A stretch of DNA of 64,000 nt from Chrysopilus asiliformis (taxonomy: Eukaryota; Arthropoda; Insecta; Diptera; Rhagionidae). Each line of letters starts with the position of its first letter. The stretch's first letter is position 1. The stretch is taken from contig OZ035960.1 of assembly GCA_964034945.1 (NCBI GenBank), positions 10,048,457 to 10,112,456 of the forward strand, in the 5' to 3' direction. The translations under genes and the position numbers were made by a program. Shown here in pieces: positions 23,488 to 37,200 of this stretch. The notes under the pieces are model-generated. The model had not been told where the DNA came from and did not search any database. It worked only from the letters and a program-made list of their open reading frames with translations.

Positions 23488-24039
23488 TTAACCCTAAAAG
23501 GCACGAGATGTTTTCATCATATAAAAACATGAAATGTGCTTCTCAGGTACACCCTCTTTATTTTGAAAACGACTCGACCGATTTTAATGAAATTTATAAT
23601 CTTTAGGTTTTTGGAGCCAAGGAAGCGATTGAACTAGGTTTCAAATGTGCCAAAATTCATTTAGGTTCTGTAAGGATAATGCGAACCCTTTTTCCCATTT
23701 TTTTTTGCATTTATTCATATGAAATTCAGTCTCGTAGGGCGTTACAGGTTTCGAATACTATTAAAAGTTTTCGCTTCAGGTCTTACATCATATGCCTTAA
23801 AAAAAACTTGCAGAGCCAAAATTGCATACGTCGTGCTTTTACATAATCAAAAATTTGCAAGAGGTCCCTGAATATGAAAAAGGACGAAAAAGGCGAAATT
23901 TTTTTGAGATTCTTCAGTCAAATGCAAAATTATAGAATATAAGCAGTTGTCAATAGCAAAACATTAATACATCTATAATAATATCGTGTTTGGGAACAAA
24001 ATGTGCCTATGAAGCACACGTCGTGACTTTTAGGGTTAA
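23488..24039. mobile_element. TTAA-flanked MITE with CCCTAAAAG ends
   Basis: Begins TTAACCCTAAAAGGCACG (23488) and ends CGTGACTTTTAGGGTTAA (24039). CCCT termini next to TTAA are typical of piggyBac elements. The 552-bp interior has no transposase; it holds a stretch (23545-23590) reading like the 'ACCGATTTTAATGAAATTT' motif common in insect interspersed repeats, possibly a nested remnant. Confidence 0.75.
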
Positions 24040-27011
24040 CGATACTAGAGATACTCTTGGCTGTTCAACATATATCGACAAGGAAAGTCAGTTTCCATCA
24101 CCAAGATTTGTGAAGGGTTTCGGGAGGAAATCAGAGCAACGAAGAAAACGCATATATATCGGTCGAGGAGGACTTCTAATGCCAAAACAGCTAGCATATA
24201 TTGCAGATGTAGAAAAATGAAACATAATAAAGCATGACTTGTATATAACCTCGCATATTCGCTGAATGTAGCAAATAAAAAACTTAAATCTATATCAAAA
24301 GATAAAATCGCACTAATAAATTTATTAACGAGGAATTTTCTCAAAACGTAAATTTATGCGAAAGAAAGACAGAGGTCCCAATCTAAGGCAGATCTTCATA
24401 TCTGAAAGTTTTTTTTTTAAAAGATTCAAGATACTGCAACCATTTAATGTTAGTAGGTAGCCTTCCATCAGTTACTCTACCGCGACATAATATAACTGGG
24501 GAAGGATGAAGGTTTAACGGGGAGCAGCGCTTTTCATACACTAATAGTTAGTGGAGGACTTAAGGCTGGCCGCAGCGGAATAACATTATGTCAGCGGAAT
24601 ATTTATAAACCTTTCAATTTAATACCCATCTTTTTGCATTGATGAGCGAATACGAGAGCGGCGTAAGTATTTACAAGTTAGTGTAATATAGGCATGGGTG
24701 TAAGTACTTGTATAAATACATATAATACCGAATCTGATGTTTCATATTTATTTAGATACACTTATGTATTTTACATGCCATTCATATATTTTATGTTGCT
24801 ATGCTCTGTCTAAAGTAACATTATAGTAAATATGCTTGCATATACGAAGTATTCTCTGGAAACTCCCACAGAAGATATAGTCGAGTTCGCGAGATTATTA
24901 AATGAAACAATGCTAAACTGACGTAAAACTGTATCTTGTATTATATCTACAATAGTTTTAGGTTTGGTTTTAAGTCGATAGCATAACCATCGTATGTAAC
25001 AAGTTCATTGTCTTCACGCATTTTACGATTTTCAACATTTTAGACTGGAAATTATGTTAGGCCCGGTTCGGGATTTCGTATTTGTTAGCTTCATCAACAG
25101 CATATACGTAGATTTCCATATAATAAACGGTTAGATTCTGGATATATGTTAACTCGATAAATGAAGCGGGTGGGATACGATGATGCCAGGAAGCATATTT
25201 ATTTATGTTACATTTGTGCGATGTAATTTCGCTTTTATTAAATTTATCTGCAGAAACTTTTAATCAAATACACTCATGAGCTGGAGCTGAATATGTTTGA
25301 TATCAAATCGTATATTAGATATGCTATATAGATATAATCGAATATTCTATTTCAGATTAGATGTGATGCGATGTGAATGGGGCTAAACTCTGGTGGTTAT
25401 ACCACCCGAACTCGAACGGGGAAGCTATCTCCCATTCGTTACAATTGAAAACCCTCATCATCATAGATAGAAATGCGACTGAACCGTGAATACTGCGCGC
25501 TTATAGTTAAAATGTTTCAGTGTTTTGTATGAAAACGAATATTTATCTGCATACTAGATATCATGTTGATTATTTGTATATGCTAAATAGATAAACGAGA
25601 TACGAAAACGTTATACGAAGAATGTACGACGGCGGATTATCTAGGAAGTTGATCTATTTTTTTTTTCGTTGACGAGAATTTCATTTAAAGATTGACATTT
25701 CTAGTTGACATCATTGTCGATCATTAGTTGATATTCTTGAAATTTATTGATTCAACATGAATTTAATTATAAAATTTACAAATGAACAGAACATTTTTAT
25801 AATAATGGTATTTTTATGTAGAAATGTTGCAGTTTTTCCACAGTTTGCAATTTATATTAATGGTGACCGCGGAAGTGAAGGAAAATGTTTCTATGAAAAC
25901 TCAATATTGTTAATAAACGATTTTTTCGGTGATTTCTACAATTTCTGGGAAGAAAGGAGCAAGAATTTTAAATACAATACAATTTGGGTTATAAACGTAT
26001 TTTGAGCCCAAAATCAGAAATTTTTTCGACAAGATATAGGAATTATCAAAGTCAATTTTCGCCGAATAAAACTAAACAGAAAGAAATTCGCCGCTAGCCA
26101 ATTTGCTCTCAAAAACAATTTTTTTTATTGTCAAATTATCCTTGTTCCTTTGAGAAGGGGGAAAAGGGGCGGCGTTTTTCCCGTGATTTGCTATTTTCCT
26201 AAAAATCTACATCAGATGAAGAAACTTTTTCATTTCGAGGTCAATTTCAATTTTAGATCCCTCACAGTTGTAACAGAAAAATAGTTCCATGTATTTTTCT
26301 TCGTCGTCTTAGTTTTATGCAACGAATTTCCAAATGGAATCCAGAAATCATGTCTACGGGGAAACATTACTAAATATGCGCCGCAGGTGATTTTTGTAAA
26401 CTTAATGCGGCGGTATGACTTAAATTAAGAGCTTCACAATCCCGAGTGAAAAAAATAGCTCGATTTTTAGGCTTCCATATATATTTGCAACTGAAATTCT
26501 GAAAATACTAATAAAGATAAATGCCCTGCAGCCGAATTTTGTTAACATACATGCGTTCTAGGTAAAATCTATACAAAAGATGCGCCCCAGGAGCAAAATA
26601 TATGATTTCGAGAATCTTTAGAGAATTTTTTGTATAATTAGTGGTCGGTTTTTCTACCTTTTGATTAATCTAACACTAATTATAACACTAAGGGCTTTAT
26701 TGACAATATGTATAAGTCACCCTGTATCCGTAACTTAAAACTCATAATCTACTTTCGTATTCCTTTGAGGTTTCGTATTTTTCTTTAAAAAAAATCACCT
26801 GCAGCGCATTTTATTAAGTAATTTTCAAAAGTGCTATGCTTGTTTCTAAAATTTTTAGCCTGCGGTGTAATTTTTATTCTATTTTGAAAATGCTCATAAT
26901 ACTTTTTATGTAATCACAAACAAAAAACAAAAATTGAAACAAACGTTCTTGACCCTGATCCAGCGTTCAAAAATTTCCTTCTGATCGGGCGTTCAAAAAA
27001 TTCACGATTAG
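24040..27011. other. intergenic DNA, no gene seen
   Basis: Long AT-rich stretch with no transposon ends from about 24550 to 25700. A tract at 26030-26930 is rich in the recurring phrase 'gcgccgcaggtgatttt' or its degenerate forms, suggesting an old tandem or interspersed repeat. Confidence 0.45.
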
Positions 27012-27014
27012 TTA

Positions 27015-27369
27015 GTCCGGTATTACACTTGGCTTATTTAAGCCGGCAACTTTTGGGCTTAATAAGCCAATGTGCTTACATTTGTGGCTTAAATAAGCCA
27101 ATCCTGTTTGCATATGTTACACAAGTTTACATGTGTGTGTGTGGACTCAAATCATTGAAATTGCTGCTGCTCATATACTTCCCAAGATCTTTACCTGTTG
27201 ACGGTCACAACGAAAATGATTTCTGCCTAGTACTAACCGGTTCACACGCTTTGCATGTATGCAGATTGTCGATAAGCCATGATTTCGAGTGGCAACTTTT
27301 CCCTCCTCAGTCGTTTCTCCCGAAAATCGGCTTAAGTAAGCCCGAAAGTTGCCGTGTGTAATACCGCGC
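27015..27369. mobile_element. Harbinger-type MITE family X (copy 3)
   Basis: A 355-bp copy flanked by TTA (27012-27014, 27370-27372), same orientation as copy 2, with a few small deletions near its centre. Three copies in one window with intact 3-bp duplications indicate a successful recent family. Confidence 0.87.
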
Positions 27370-27372
27370 TTA

Positions 27373-30300
27373 GAAGCATTCAAAATTTCTTCCCCTCCTT
27401 CTACACTCGCCGCTCTCCACCAGTAATCTGTCCTGGATTCACGCTAACAATTTCGCGATTTAATTGCCGTTTACCTTTCATTAGTTTTGTTTAAATTTAT
27501 TAAAAAATTTCAAACATGTTTTACTGTTACTAAATGTCCATTTTTCTCATAACTTAAATCATATTTCGCATATTTCAAAAATCTTTGAATCCACAATAAA
27601 TGTGAGAGCACTGAAATGACCACATCAGATTTCTCTTCAAAAATTTTTGATGGCAGATTTTCACCTGAAAAAGACCAAATTAAGGGAAGGGATAAAGTAA
27701 TAATCGTGACAATTTAATTTGATTGGAGAAAATTTGTAGCAATTGACGCGATTTCTTAGACTATCCTTGAGTGTCTTATATTTCTATTATGGTGGCTATG
27801 GTTAGACATGTGAAAATTTGTACCCAGCAGATATCAAAGCCTACAAGCGCACTCAGCCTCTGCAAATTGACTGCACCGCTTTGTCCAATCGTCTTATCTC
27901 GCATGCTCGGATGATTTCTTGAAGACTTCTCCGGGCTATTCTTTTCCATTGGCATCCATCTAGCATATATGAACCAAGCGAAGGATATATAATAGATATT
28001 GGCACCTAGCAGCATCAACACGTTAATTCAGTGTACTGCATTTCAGTGAAAAATCTATTCGATTTCATTCGATTTAATACTGGCGGAGGGATGGACAGTA
28101 GGTGTTTTAGTTTTGTGGCTTTCAACTAGCAGGCAGCTAACCCTATCGCTTCTGTTTCGACAAAATGAGGGGAGCCAGTGTCGATAATAGGGAAATATCT
28201 TGAAATGAGAAATAAACAAGTGGTGACGATGTCGAAGAAGCCAAAAAGACGTCTCTAAGATGTGGAAAAATCGTTAAACAGAGTTTAATAGAAGCAAATG
28301 GCGCGATAAAACAATTAGCGAAGCATTCCAGATTGGATGAGGTATTTCTACCTTATGGTTCGTTAGTTAATCATGTTATTCGCCATGAAGATGGATATTT
28401 TTTCTACCTTTTCATTAATTTATGTACTCGTACCAATTTTTACCTTTTCATTCTATTTCGAACAAAACTATTTTTTTTTTTCATTTTAGTTATTTCGTTA
28501 CTTTTTATTCTCATTCATCCGTCCAACCAATTTGGTTTTTAATCATTCTTTAGGGTAAAATGGTAACTTCTGGTGAACGAACGTATTTCACATCTTAAAC
28601 GATAGTGTGGTGGTCTGATTTGGTTTCAAGCTTCACTCCAAATATAGTTGAGATAATCTGAAAACGTATCTTTTGTATAGTCTATGTGGATTTCAACGCA
28701 CTTGTCGATATTTCGATAGGTATCTAAAATCTTCCGTCTTAATTCTAAAGTTGTCACATAAATTGTATTCCTTCGCTAATGAATTGCCTTCTTACGCAGC
28801 CAAAAACATTTTGTTAACCTAAGCCGCCAGATACCTGTCACCTCTACATTACTTCCGAGTCGGATTAAAATGGTATAGAAATGATATCTCCAAAAATTCC
28901 ATTTCAAATCGATACCAGCAAAGTGTAGATTTCAAATCTCCCATCAGACATTTTGACGAATGGGCGGTAAAATTTTAAGCTTTCATGAGAATTGATTTTG
29001 GATTTTATAAAACAGTTTTAAAATTTAATTAAGATCTCAAAAAGGGGCTCTATATTAAAATTTGGAAAACTGCTCGAACTGAAAAAACATCGCTACAATT
29101 TGTGGTAAATTCTACCTGCAATATAAGATTTGATGTTTCTATGGATGTCTGCATGCCCAGACTTGGCACGAAAACCATTCAATCCATTTTGATGCGGTTT
29201 TAGCTACTTGTTGACTCGAAATATAGAAAGGTTATAGACAATTTATAGTATCGCTCCCCTCTCCGCATTTCACCCCCGGGACTTTATATAAACACGTTTC
29301 CCCGTTTTGGAACCTCTCATGGCATCATAGCTAAATGGTAGGCCCTATTGCTGAAAATTTTGAAAGCCACAATATAATAAAAGAGGGACCCTCTGATCCC
29401 CTCGCCTGCTACCTTTTGGACCGCTGAAAGGATTTGGATACAGTTTTCAGTTATGGACAGGTCGCCTGTCAAGAAAAATCTTCGCCCACTCAAACTACTC
29501 CTCCTGCATTATGTAAGACCTCTCCTCTGCTATTTTCTAAATTGAAGAATAGGATTTGATTCCGTGTTCACTGTATGTTGATTATAAAAGCCCCATTGAC
29601 ATTTTTTGGTCATTACAATCTGCCCCGATTCTGTGGCAACAGTTCTTTTGCTATTTCTTGGCAATATGAAGGAATTCCAGATTTTTTTTTTGCAAACCAG
29701 TAATCAGTACAGATGCAAAACGTATTTGAGAGAAATCAGCGCCAAAACTGTAGGGTGATGTCTAACTCATCAATCATTCGACCGATTGTGCTGAAATCTT
29801 GCTGAAGAATCATGGTTTCAAGGGAAAAAGAAAGGATTTTTATTTTTACAGAATACATTCTTTACTTTCTAAAATAGGATATTTTCACTTTGCCTCGCAT
29901 AGTCAAGAAAAAATTCACATAAAAAAAATATCGATTGTTTTAATGTCTTTAGAATTTATCATCGAAAATAAGTAATTTGCTTGTAGTAAAAATTTTCACA
30001 AAAATAAAGAAATTTCCCATAAAACGACCACCATTTCGACTCTCTGAGTTTCAAATGTCTATGGAAGTGTTTTCTGGGATCTTCAATCAACATCGAACAA
30101 ACATAGAAACTCACAGTTACACTCATAGTATTAGAATATTGACGTTTATCAATTCGGTAGTTATGTCTAAATGGCCGTTATGCTAATTAATTACCATCGT
30201 TTAAATATATATTCAAACAATCGTTTGACATGTTCGCACTGCCTTTCAAGTTGTTAAGAGTTATTGAAATATTTGAATTAATTAATAAAATTATATATTA

Positions 30301-31430
30301 GGCTTAATGCATACAAATGATCACAAAATATTATAATAATAACGAAGGCGTATAATTTTTAAAAACGTAAAATTTTATTTTTATTACCGATTTTGATCAG
30401 AAGGTTAATATGTTATGCTTTTTATTTGAAAAAAAGCCGATAGAAAAAATCAGCAAAAAAAAACTGTCAGTTAATTTCGCGTCAGTTAAAAAGAAGGTGA
30501 TCATCAGTGACCACTAATGATAATACAATAAAAACTGTGGGACGGGGAGTTGACTATAAGAAGAATTAAAATTTAGATTTATATTATTGCACTAACAAAG
30601 TTCATGTTACAGGAAACCGATGAACTATAATTTAATATATTTTATTAACTTTGAACTAATAACGTTAGTATAGGTGGTCCAATGCGGACATCTTATAAAA
30701 ATTATCTAATTAAATAAAAATTAAGAATCGAAATTAATTAAATTACGAATAAATTGATCATAAGTTACGAATACGAATCGTGTTATTCCTTGATTTCATT
30801 TTTCATAACAAAAGTTTCTAATACTTTACACATGATCGAAGAAGATCATTGAACTTTTATTGGGAAAACAAAATAAAATGTTTGAATAGATGAGTTTTTT
30901 TTCATATTCGGTGATGTTTAAAGAAAATTTACCTTGTTCCGAAGTTGATTTCTTTGAGTAGCGCCATTTTTATTATAACAAATATATGGACGACGACGCT
31001 TTAGTTGTCTAATCGACACCGATCTTATTTTACGGGACACTTCGTCAAAAATTCAGATTACATCAGGTGAAAAAAAAACCTGAATAAATTTTCAGTGTAC
31101 GGATTGAAACGCAAATTTTCCGATTATTGAATTTTATTGAGCTATTTTTATTTCAAATTAATGATCCAAAATTATAATAAATTTTACTACAGTTAAATAT
31201 CTTACCTTGCGCATATTTTAGCAATGAGTTACGCTCTACTAATTAATAACAAAATAGACACCAAATGGAAAATTAATTTATTTTACTTCTGAAATTATGA
31301 AAATTTAAACAATTTGGGTTTGAAAATTTAAAATGATATTTCAATGTAGTTGGGAAATTTATGGTATTATGTCTCGTTTTCACGTAGAAAACAAAATAAA
31401 AAAATTGTATGCCGTAGAGCGGGGCCCTGC
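27373..31430. other. AT-rich intergenic DNA; worn repeats; one unexplained 81-codon ORF
   Basis: An 81-codon minus-strand frame at 27776-28021 is hydrophobic (ANIYYISFAWFIYARWMPME at the start, FDICWVQIFTCLTIATIIEI at the end) but matches nothing I recognise. Bases ~29100-29830 read like a decayed insect interspersed repeat. No convincing gene. Confidence 0.4.
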
Positions 31431-31512
31431 TTCCTCCTTCTCCCCCTTCTCATCCTTCTCCACCCTTCTCCACCCTTCTCTCCCTTCTCCGGCCTTCTCC
31501 ACCTTCTCCCAT
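31428..31512. repeat. pyrimidine-rich CCTTCTC tandem array
   Basis: About nine degenerate copies of CCTTCTCC/CCCTTCTCC. The opposite strand is a GGAGAAGG polypurine tract. Confidence 0.8.
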
Positions 31513-31837
31513 ATAATGCAGTTTCCTCGAAAACCAAGCGTACCGAAAAATTTGTGAAAACGAAATGCTTTTACAAATTTTGATTGAATTTTGATATATG
31601 GAAGAGTTATGTGGAATGTAGAGTTATGTAGAACACATTTTGTTTAAACAATTTTTTTTTAAAGTTTTCGAGAAAATCGTCAAATTTGTATGGCGGAGGA
31701 AGAAGAAGTGGTTCAATTTTTGGTATTCGCGGACGTGGTTTCACTATAGGTAAGATCAGTTTTGTGTCAAGTTTCAACTTTCTTATAGGTTGTCAATTTT
31801 TCTCAATTTTTTTTGTGCGAAAAAATACTACATACTA

Positions 31838-32213
31838 GGCTGTTCAATAAGTCGCGTGTGTTGACAATGGACCATCTCACAAGTCATTGAAAGCAATGGC
31901 AAAACTCGATGAATTACGATTTGAATTGCTTCCCCATCCACCGTATTCTCCAGATCTGGCCCCCAGCGACAATTATCTTTTTCCAAATCTCAAAAGATGG
32001 CTCACGGGAAAAAGATTTTCATCAAATGAAGAAGTTGAATTGGAAACCGAAACGTATTTTAAAGTGTTGGACAAACCGTACTTTACGAAATGTTGAAAGA
32101 TCGCTGGACTAAGTGTATTGAGTTGAACGGAGAGTATGTGGAGTAATAAAGTTAAATCTTGCCAAAAAATTGCGTTTTACTTAGTTAGACCAAAGACTTA
32201 TTGAACAGCCTAG
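31838..32213 (+). mobile_element. mariner (DD34D) internally deleted element
   Basis: Perfect inverted ends: CTAGGCTGTTCAATAAGT on the left and its complement ACTTATTGAACAGCCTAG on the right, with TA on each side. About 380 bp remain. The first 60% of the transposase, including the first catalytic Asp, is deleted; the C-terminal part survives (31864-32146). Confidence 0.93.
31864..32146 (+). pseudogene. mariner transposase C-terminal fragment
   Basis: Reads DNGPSHKSLKAMAKLDELRF then ELLPHPPYSPDLAPSDNYLF and FPNLKRWLTGKRFSSNEEV. Thirty-four residues separate the Asp of DNGPSH from the Asp of APSD, the DD34D signature of mariner. Near the C-terminus a frameshift (about 32091) separates the body from KDRWTKCIELNGEYVE and the true TAA. 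Confidence 0.92.
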
Positions 32214-33498
32214 TAAATATCATATTTTTCATAATATGAGGTTAAATCATTATCTAAGAAAGATATCATCGCTAGGTGGTTAAAGCTATGTTTTTTTTAC
32301 TGGCAACCTCTTCGTATCATTTTCTTAATTCGTGTTCCTTTTTGATAAAACATTTATAATTAGATCAAAAAACCTCATTTGAAGTGTTTTGGCCATAAAA
32401 TTATTAGGATCAAGAGCGAATTCTTTGACTCCCCGAGTGTGGAAAAATAAATAAAAAGAAATCACGCTATAATAATAAAATTAAATAAAAATTAAAGACA
32501 TCGTCTGCAACATTGGTCTCAGGTTGTAATTGAAACTGAACATATGGAGGGCAAAAATTCGTGCAACAAATTTAATACAGCGTTCTGACATTTATTAAAT
32601 TTATAATGGCCAACATAATGGGAATGCATGCGGTAGACATTGCCGAAGAGTTTTTCTTAAATGGGATTTTCCCCGGAATTTCGCTGGTTTGTAGGAAAAT
32701 GAAAAATGTTCCTGCCATAAGCGCAGACACCATACTTACTACACCGACGTTAACTTGTTGTGACGCATCGAATTTTTCTTATTTGTGTAATTTGTGAGAC
32801 TCGTCGGATAATGATCCAAAGTAAATTTTCATATCATATACGAGTATCTGTATCTGTATTTCAATCTTATATGCTGTTGCAGATTCAATTCAGTGCATTG
32901 TTCATGGGTGGCTAACAAAACGACTAATTTGCCGACTAGACATGTCTGTAGTAAAATCTTGAGTAAAAACGAATATGGATCATTATCCTCCACAAAAGAT
33001 TGAGATTTTTTTTAAATTTTTGTAGAAGTTTTGAATATTTATTACAGCAATAGCAATGTTGGTTTCTTTCGTCGGTCTATCTGCCGGTCTGCCTGTCTGA
33101 TAGTCGGTTGTAACTTGAGGACCACTGAATTAATTTATGTTAAGATCCTGCCCATTAAATATTTCACATATAAATTCGCCTTTCCGCATCCCCTCCCCCC
33201 GTTGTGATGTTTTTGCGATTATTTATACGGAATTTAATACCGCCACCACACTACTTCTAACCCCCTTCCCCGTTTTTTATAGGTACCTCCTAAACTATAT
33301 GGAAATCTTTCAAATGACATGATTATTGTTTTAAGTTCGCTTACCTTCTTAACCCCTCCTCAGCTATTTCCTGAGCCAAAGAAGCAATTTGGATCCTGTT
33401 TTATCTATTACATCGGCCAACTCCTAAGAAAAAAATATTAACTAATAAGTTGTTCCACAGTTTTGGAGAAAAAAGCCAAACTATGTTATTTTACTTGA
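32214..33498. other. intergenic DNA between mariner and the spalt 3' end
   Basis: A 68-codon minus-strand frame at 32778-32572 (FDASQQVNVGVVSMVSALMA, then GTFFIFLQTSEIPGKIPF) has two hydrophobic segments and is less AT-rich than its flanks, but has no recognised family. Bases 33060-33430 look like a worn repeat ('gtcggtctatctgccggtctgcctgtctga'). Confidence 0.4.
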
Positions 33499-33504
33499 TT
33501 TATT
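33499..33504 (-). terminator. candidate poly(A) signal of spalt
   Basis: AATAAA on the minus strand about 300 nt downstream of the spalt stop codon. It is the first canonical hexamer I see on that strand 3' of the gene. In such AT-rich DNA this hexamer occurs often by chance. Confidence 0.35.
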
Positions 33505-33801
33505 ACATATTTTTTTTAGTTTAAACAATCTAGGCTCTTAGTAAGTAAGTAATTTACTATCACAGAGGATATACATTTTAATTTATGTCTTATTTTAAAA
33601 TGCGCATTTCATCCAAACGAATAATTTCACGGTCGTTCTACATTTTTGAAAAACGTTGACCTTGAAACCTTTTTCACGTGAAAAATCAATAAAACGAAAA
33701 ACAAACAGCTGTAAAACAAAACTCACAAAATTATTGAAATGAATTTTCCTGGAATGCTATAAACGATATGTCACTTTTGTTGTGTTTAAAATTTTTAAAG
33801 T

Positions 33802-34203
33802 TCAGGTTGCCAGTTCTTCTTTTCTGTTCGATTGTAAAGGAATCTCCCTGTCCTCATCGGATTTGTGTGGTTCCGATAGATTTTTCAGTAATTTCCCTTC
33901 GTATTGAAGATCCCAAACTTTTTCCATACGCTCTGACTGTTGAGTTGAGTACTCTAATTTTTGTTCACCGAATTTTTCAAAATTTTGATTTAAGGGAGGG
34001 CCCAGCTGCATTTTTCGATTAAATGAATTTGGTGACGCTGGAGAGCCATGAAGTGAGAAATTCGGCATATTCGGACTATGGCCAGGTAAAAATGGCCCAA
34101 ATCCTAACATTCCAGCGTATTTATTACTAAGAGAGTGCGGCGACATGGATCCGTTTGCCAATCCTGTATACGGTGGAGGTGGAATTGAACTCAGATCACC
34201 AAA
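33802..34203 (-). CDS. salm: spalt terminal coding exon
   Basis: The exon follows CCCTGCTAG (34204-34206) and reads [20 protein letters not shown], then [20 protein letters not shown], to a TGA at 33804-33802 after NRKEELAT. The proline-rich opening and the MSPHSL segment fit the conserved C-terminal tail that follows the last SALL fingers. The remaining tail is rich in Gln, Glu and Lys and is less conserved. The 5' intron is 61 bp. Confidence 0.88.
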   Translation of the reverse strand, partial: FGDLSSIPPPPYTGLANGSMSPHSLSNKYAGMLGFGPFLPGHSPNMPNFSLHGSPASPNSFNRKMQLGPPLNQNFEKFGEQKLEYSTQQSERMEKVWDLQYEGKLLKNLSEPHKSDEDREIPLQSNRKEELAT

Positions 34204-37200
34204 CTAGCAGGGATTTTTAATGAATTAAATATTTATAACAAAAAAAAAGTGTGTTTTGACTCACTTTTTGTTGGATTCCGTTTAAAAATGGTGGGATATA
34301 AGGATAAAATATATCCGGTCTTCGCTGAAGGAATTCAGTGTCCTGCGGACTCAACGGGAGTGGTCGATTCAATGGTAGCTCCAGTGACATTCGACGTCCC
34401 CGTCGTGATGCTCCATTCGTCCACATGTGAGTTCCCATATGCACCTGTAATTCACGAAATTACTCATCAAAAATCGACACCTTCTACCACAATGCCATTT
34501 GATCCTTGCCGAATTACCTTAAGATTACCCTTTGTGGTGAATGCCTTCTGACAAACACTGCATCGAAATGGTTTATCTCCGGTGTGTGTTCGCATGTGAA
34601 TTTGAAGCGCCGAACTGGAACTAAAATTTTTCCTACACACGGTGCACAGGTGTTTGGTATTAATCGGTGATTCGCTATTCGCTGACTCAGGGCGTACAGG
34701 TGAATGCTGGATTGGATAATTAATATTTGTTGTAGGCGTTGTGCAGTGCAGTGGAACATTTTGATTGATGGCGCTTGACGGACTATTTGTGACTGGCATA
34801 TGAGGCGCTGCGATTGCAAAGTTTATTTTTTTTTAAATCAAAAACTTTTTTTTAATTGAAATTTCGTTTTATTGCGTAACTTACGAAGGTGTAGTCTGAA
34901 AAATGGTTGATCGACATCGGAAAATGGCCGTTTAATTGCGAATTTGTTTTGATCCATAGAAGGTGTGCTGGCGGAAACTACTTTTGGCATAATCTGATCA
35001 GGGTCCAGACGGTCAGACTTCTTAGGTGACGGTGACTGCGCACGGAAAGATGATTCTAAACTTGTCTGATTGGAGTTTGAAGACAAATCCTCAACGGATC
35101 GGTTCACTTCTCGTGATTTGTGGGTTAGTAAATGTTGTTTTAAATTGCCCTGAAAATAAGAGATTTTGTCGGGTACTTAAAATACTACGTAGGATATAAG
35201 TCTTTGATTCAAACATTTTGAAATTTCATATGATCTTTTAATAAATTTAGATAAGCGTTTTTAAACGCTCGGAAGTCTGAACTGCAAAGAAAATGTTTTT
35301 AGAAAACAAAAGATTTCGATTTCCGCATGTCCGTCTGTCTGTCCGTTAACAGCTTTCGGAAGGATTGAGCTAGAAACTTGAAATTTTGTGCAGTTGCGTT
35401 TATCGTAAATGCCAAGATTAAGTTTTGGAACGGACAAAATCGAAAGATTCCTTCATCCCTGAGTCGCAATGAAAAATTTATAAAGGAAAAATGTATTTAC
35501 AATATGATTTTACATAACTTATCTATACAACTAAATCCAGTTGGACCGCTCCTTACCCCTCCTTCCCCCCATACTAATTAAATACTTTTTTCTATTTTTT
35601 CGAAAACGATGCCTAGTATCGAAAAATTTGTAAAGACGAAATGTGCTCAAAATATGATTTTACATTACCGTCCCATACATCAAAATCCAATCGGACCAAT
35701 ACTGTTTTCTTCTCCCATACAAATGGGTTTTTTCATAAAAATTTTGTCTGCCCTCATATAAAGTATTTGACGATTCCCCCTGGCAACTGTTTATGTTTGA
35801 TTGAGCAGAAGTTAACTTAAAAGACGGAAATTTTGAGATACACACGAATAACAATGTCAATCATGACGTGAGCGGTTGACATAAATGCTGGTTTGATATT
35901 TTTCAAGAAAAGTACCTATGCCAATCTACCCTAGTCTCTCCTATCATGTCAGTTTACCAATTTTTCTGATTTATTTGTTCTGTTCTTTAATTAATTACTT
36001 TGTATTTATGAGGTATAGAAAATCCAGTGGGGGTTTTTTTTTAATTTTCCACAACATATTTATGAGTAACAACAATATGTCAAATAACATTCGTCGCCTG
36101 GAGATATAAAATATGTCATAGCTGCAGACTAGGCAATCCACGGCCAATTCCCCAACAATCTATATTAATGTTTATTTATGAAAACACTAAATTATGACTA
36201 CAAATAAAATTGCAAAAAAAAAACGTAAATGTCTCTATATTATGTCTATGATAAATATTTTATATTCACTGAAATTGTTTTTTTTCTCTCTTAAATCGCA
36301 ATGTTTTAAAAATGTTATTCTGGAAATTTATGGTTGAAGGTGTTAAATATGCGTGCAATTTACTCAGTTCCCATGATCAGTTTTTTTTACAACCATCTCA
36401 AACTTAAACTGTCAGACATTTAACAATTTTTTTCCGCTCAAAATTTAGCGAAATCTCATGAGGTAGGCGCTAAGGTATTATAGGTATTCGCTGCTCGAAT
36501 ATAAATTTTAAAATGAATTAATGTTAAAGATTTGAACATAATATAATATTGTCGTATGGAATGGGCTAAATGAAATGAAAACTGTCTATGACTAATGTCG
36601 CTGTTCATTTCATTTGGCAATGTGCCAAATTATGTGTTAGACAGACAATTCTATGTAAAATACCGCTGGCTGTCATTTTCGATAGAAATTCTAAATGAAT
36701 CGAAAATATAATATAATTGCAACTTACACTTGGTACTAGGGTAGGTATTGTTTTTTACAGGCATATAGGCAGGCCCTTCACTTTATGCATTACATTTTGT
36801 TGATTTAGTATAGAGTGTTATAAAGCGATAGAACGACCAGCCTGAATGGAATTTAATTGCCATTAGACAGCAGTTTTATGTCTGCCCTGTGAACATGGGA
36901 CATTAATTGTGGAATTTTTAAGGACAGTGAGAACGAATAATAACATGTAAACGTGCAATTATAAATTTTCTTTATGCAGAAAAATGAATTTGAGCAAAAT
37001 AAATAAATAAATATGAAAAGATTTAAGGTTTACTTAAGTGTTTCAAGAATTTTATTGTTCCCCTTTTTGGTGATGGATGGAATGGCACAACAATTGAAAG
37101 TTTATTTTAAGAAATTTGAATTATTTTATAAAGAATATCGTGTCAACATAATTCCATAAAACAAATTTTTATATCAATCAAAACTGTGTAGACATTCTAT

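Noticed and set aside
25395..25440. Possible tRNA T-arm (ACTCGAACGGGG)
   Set aside because: Neighbouring sequence does not give acceptor, D or anticodon stems.
34217..34264. Open frame continuing past the donor at 34264
   Set aside because: The GTGAGT donor and the in-phase acceptor at 34204 give the conserved SALL C-terminus; the read-through residues do not.
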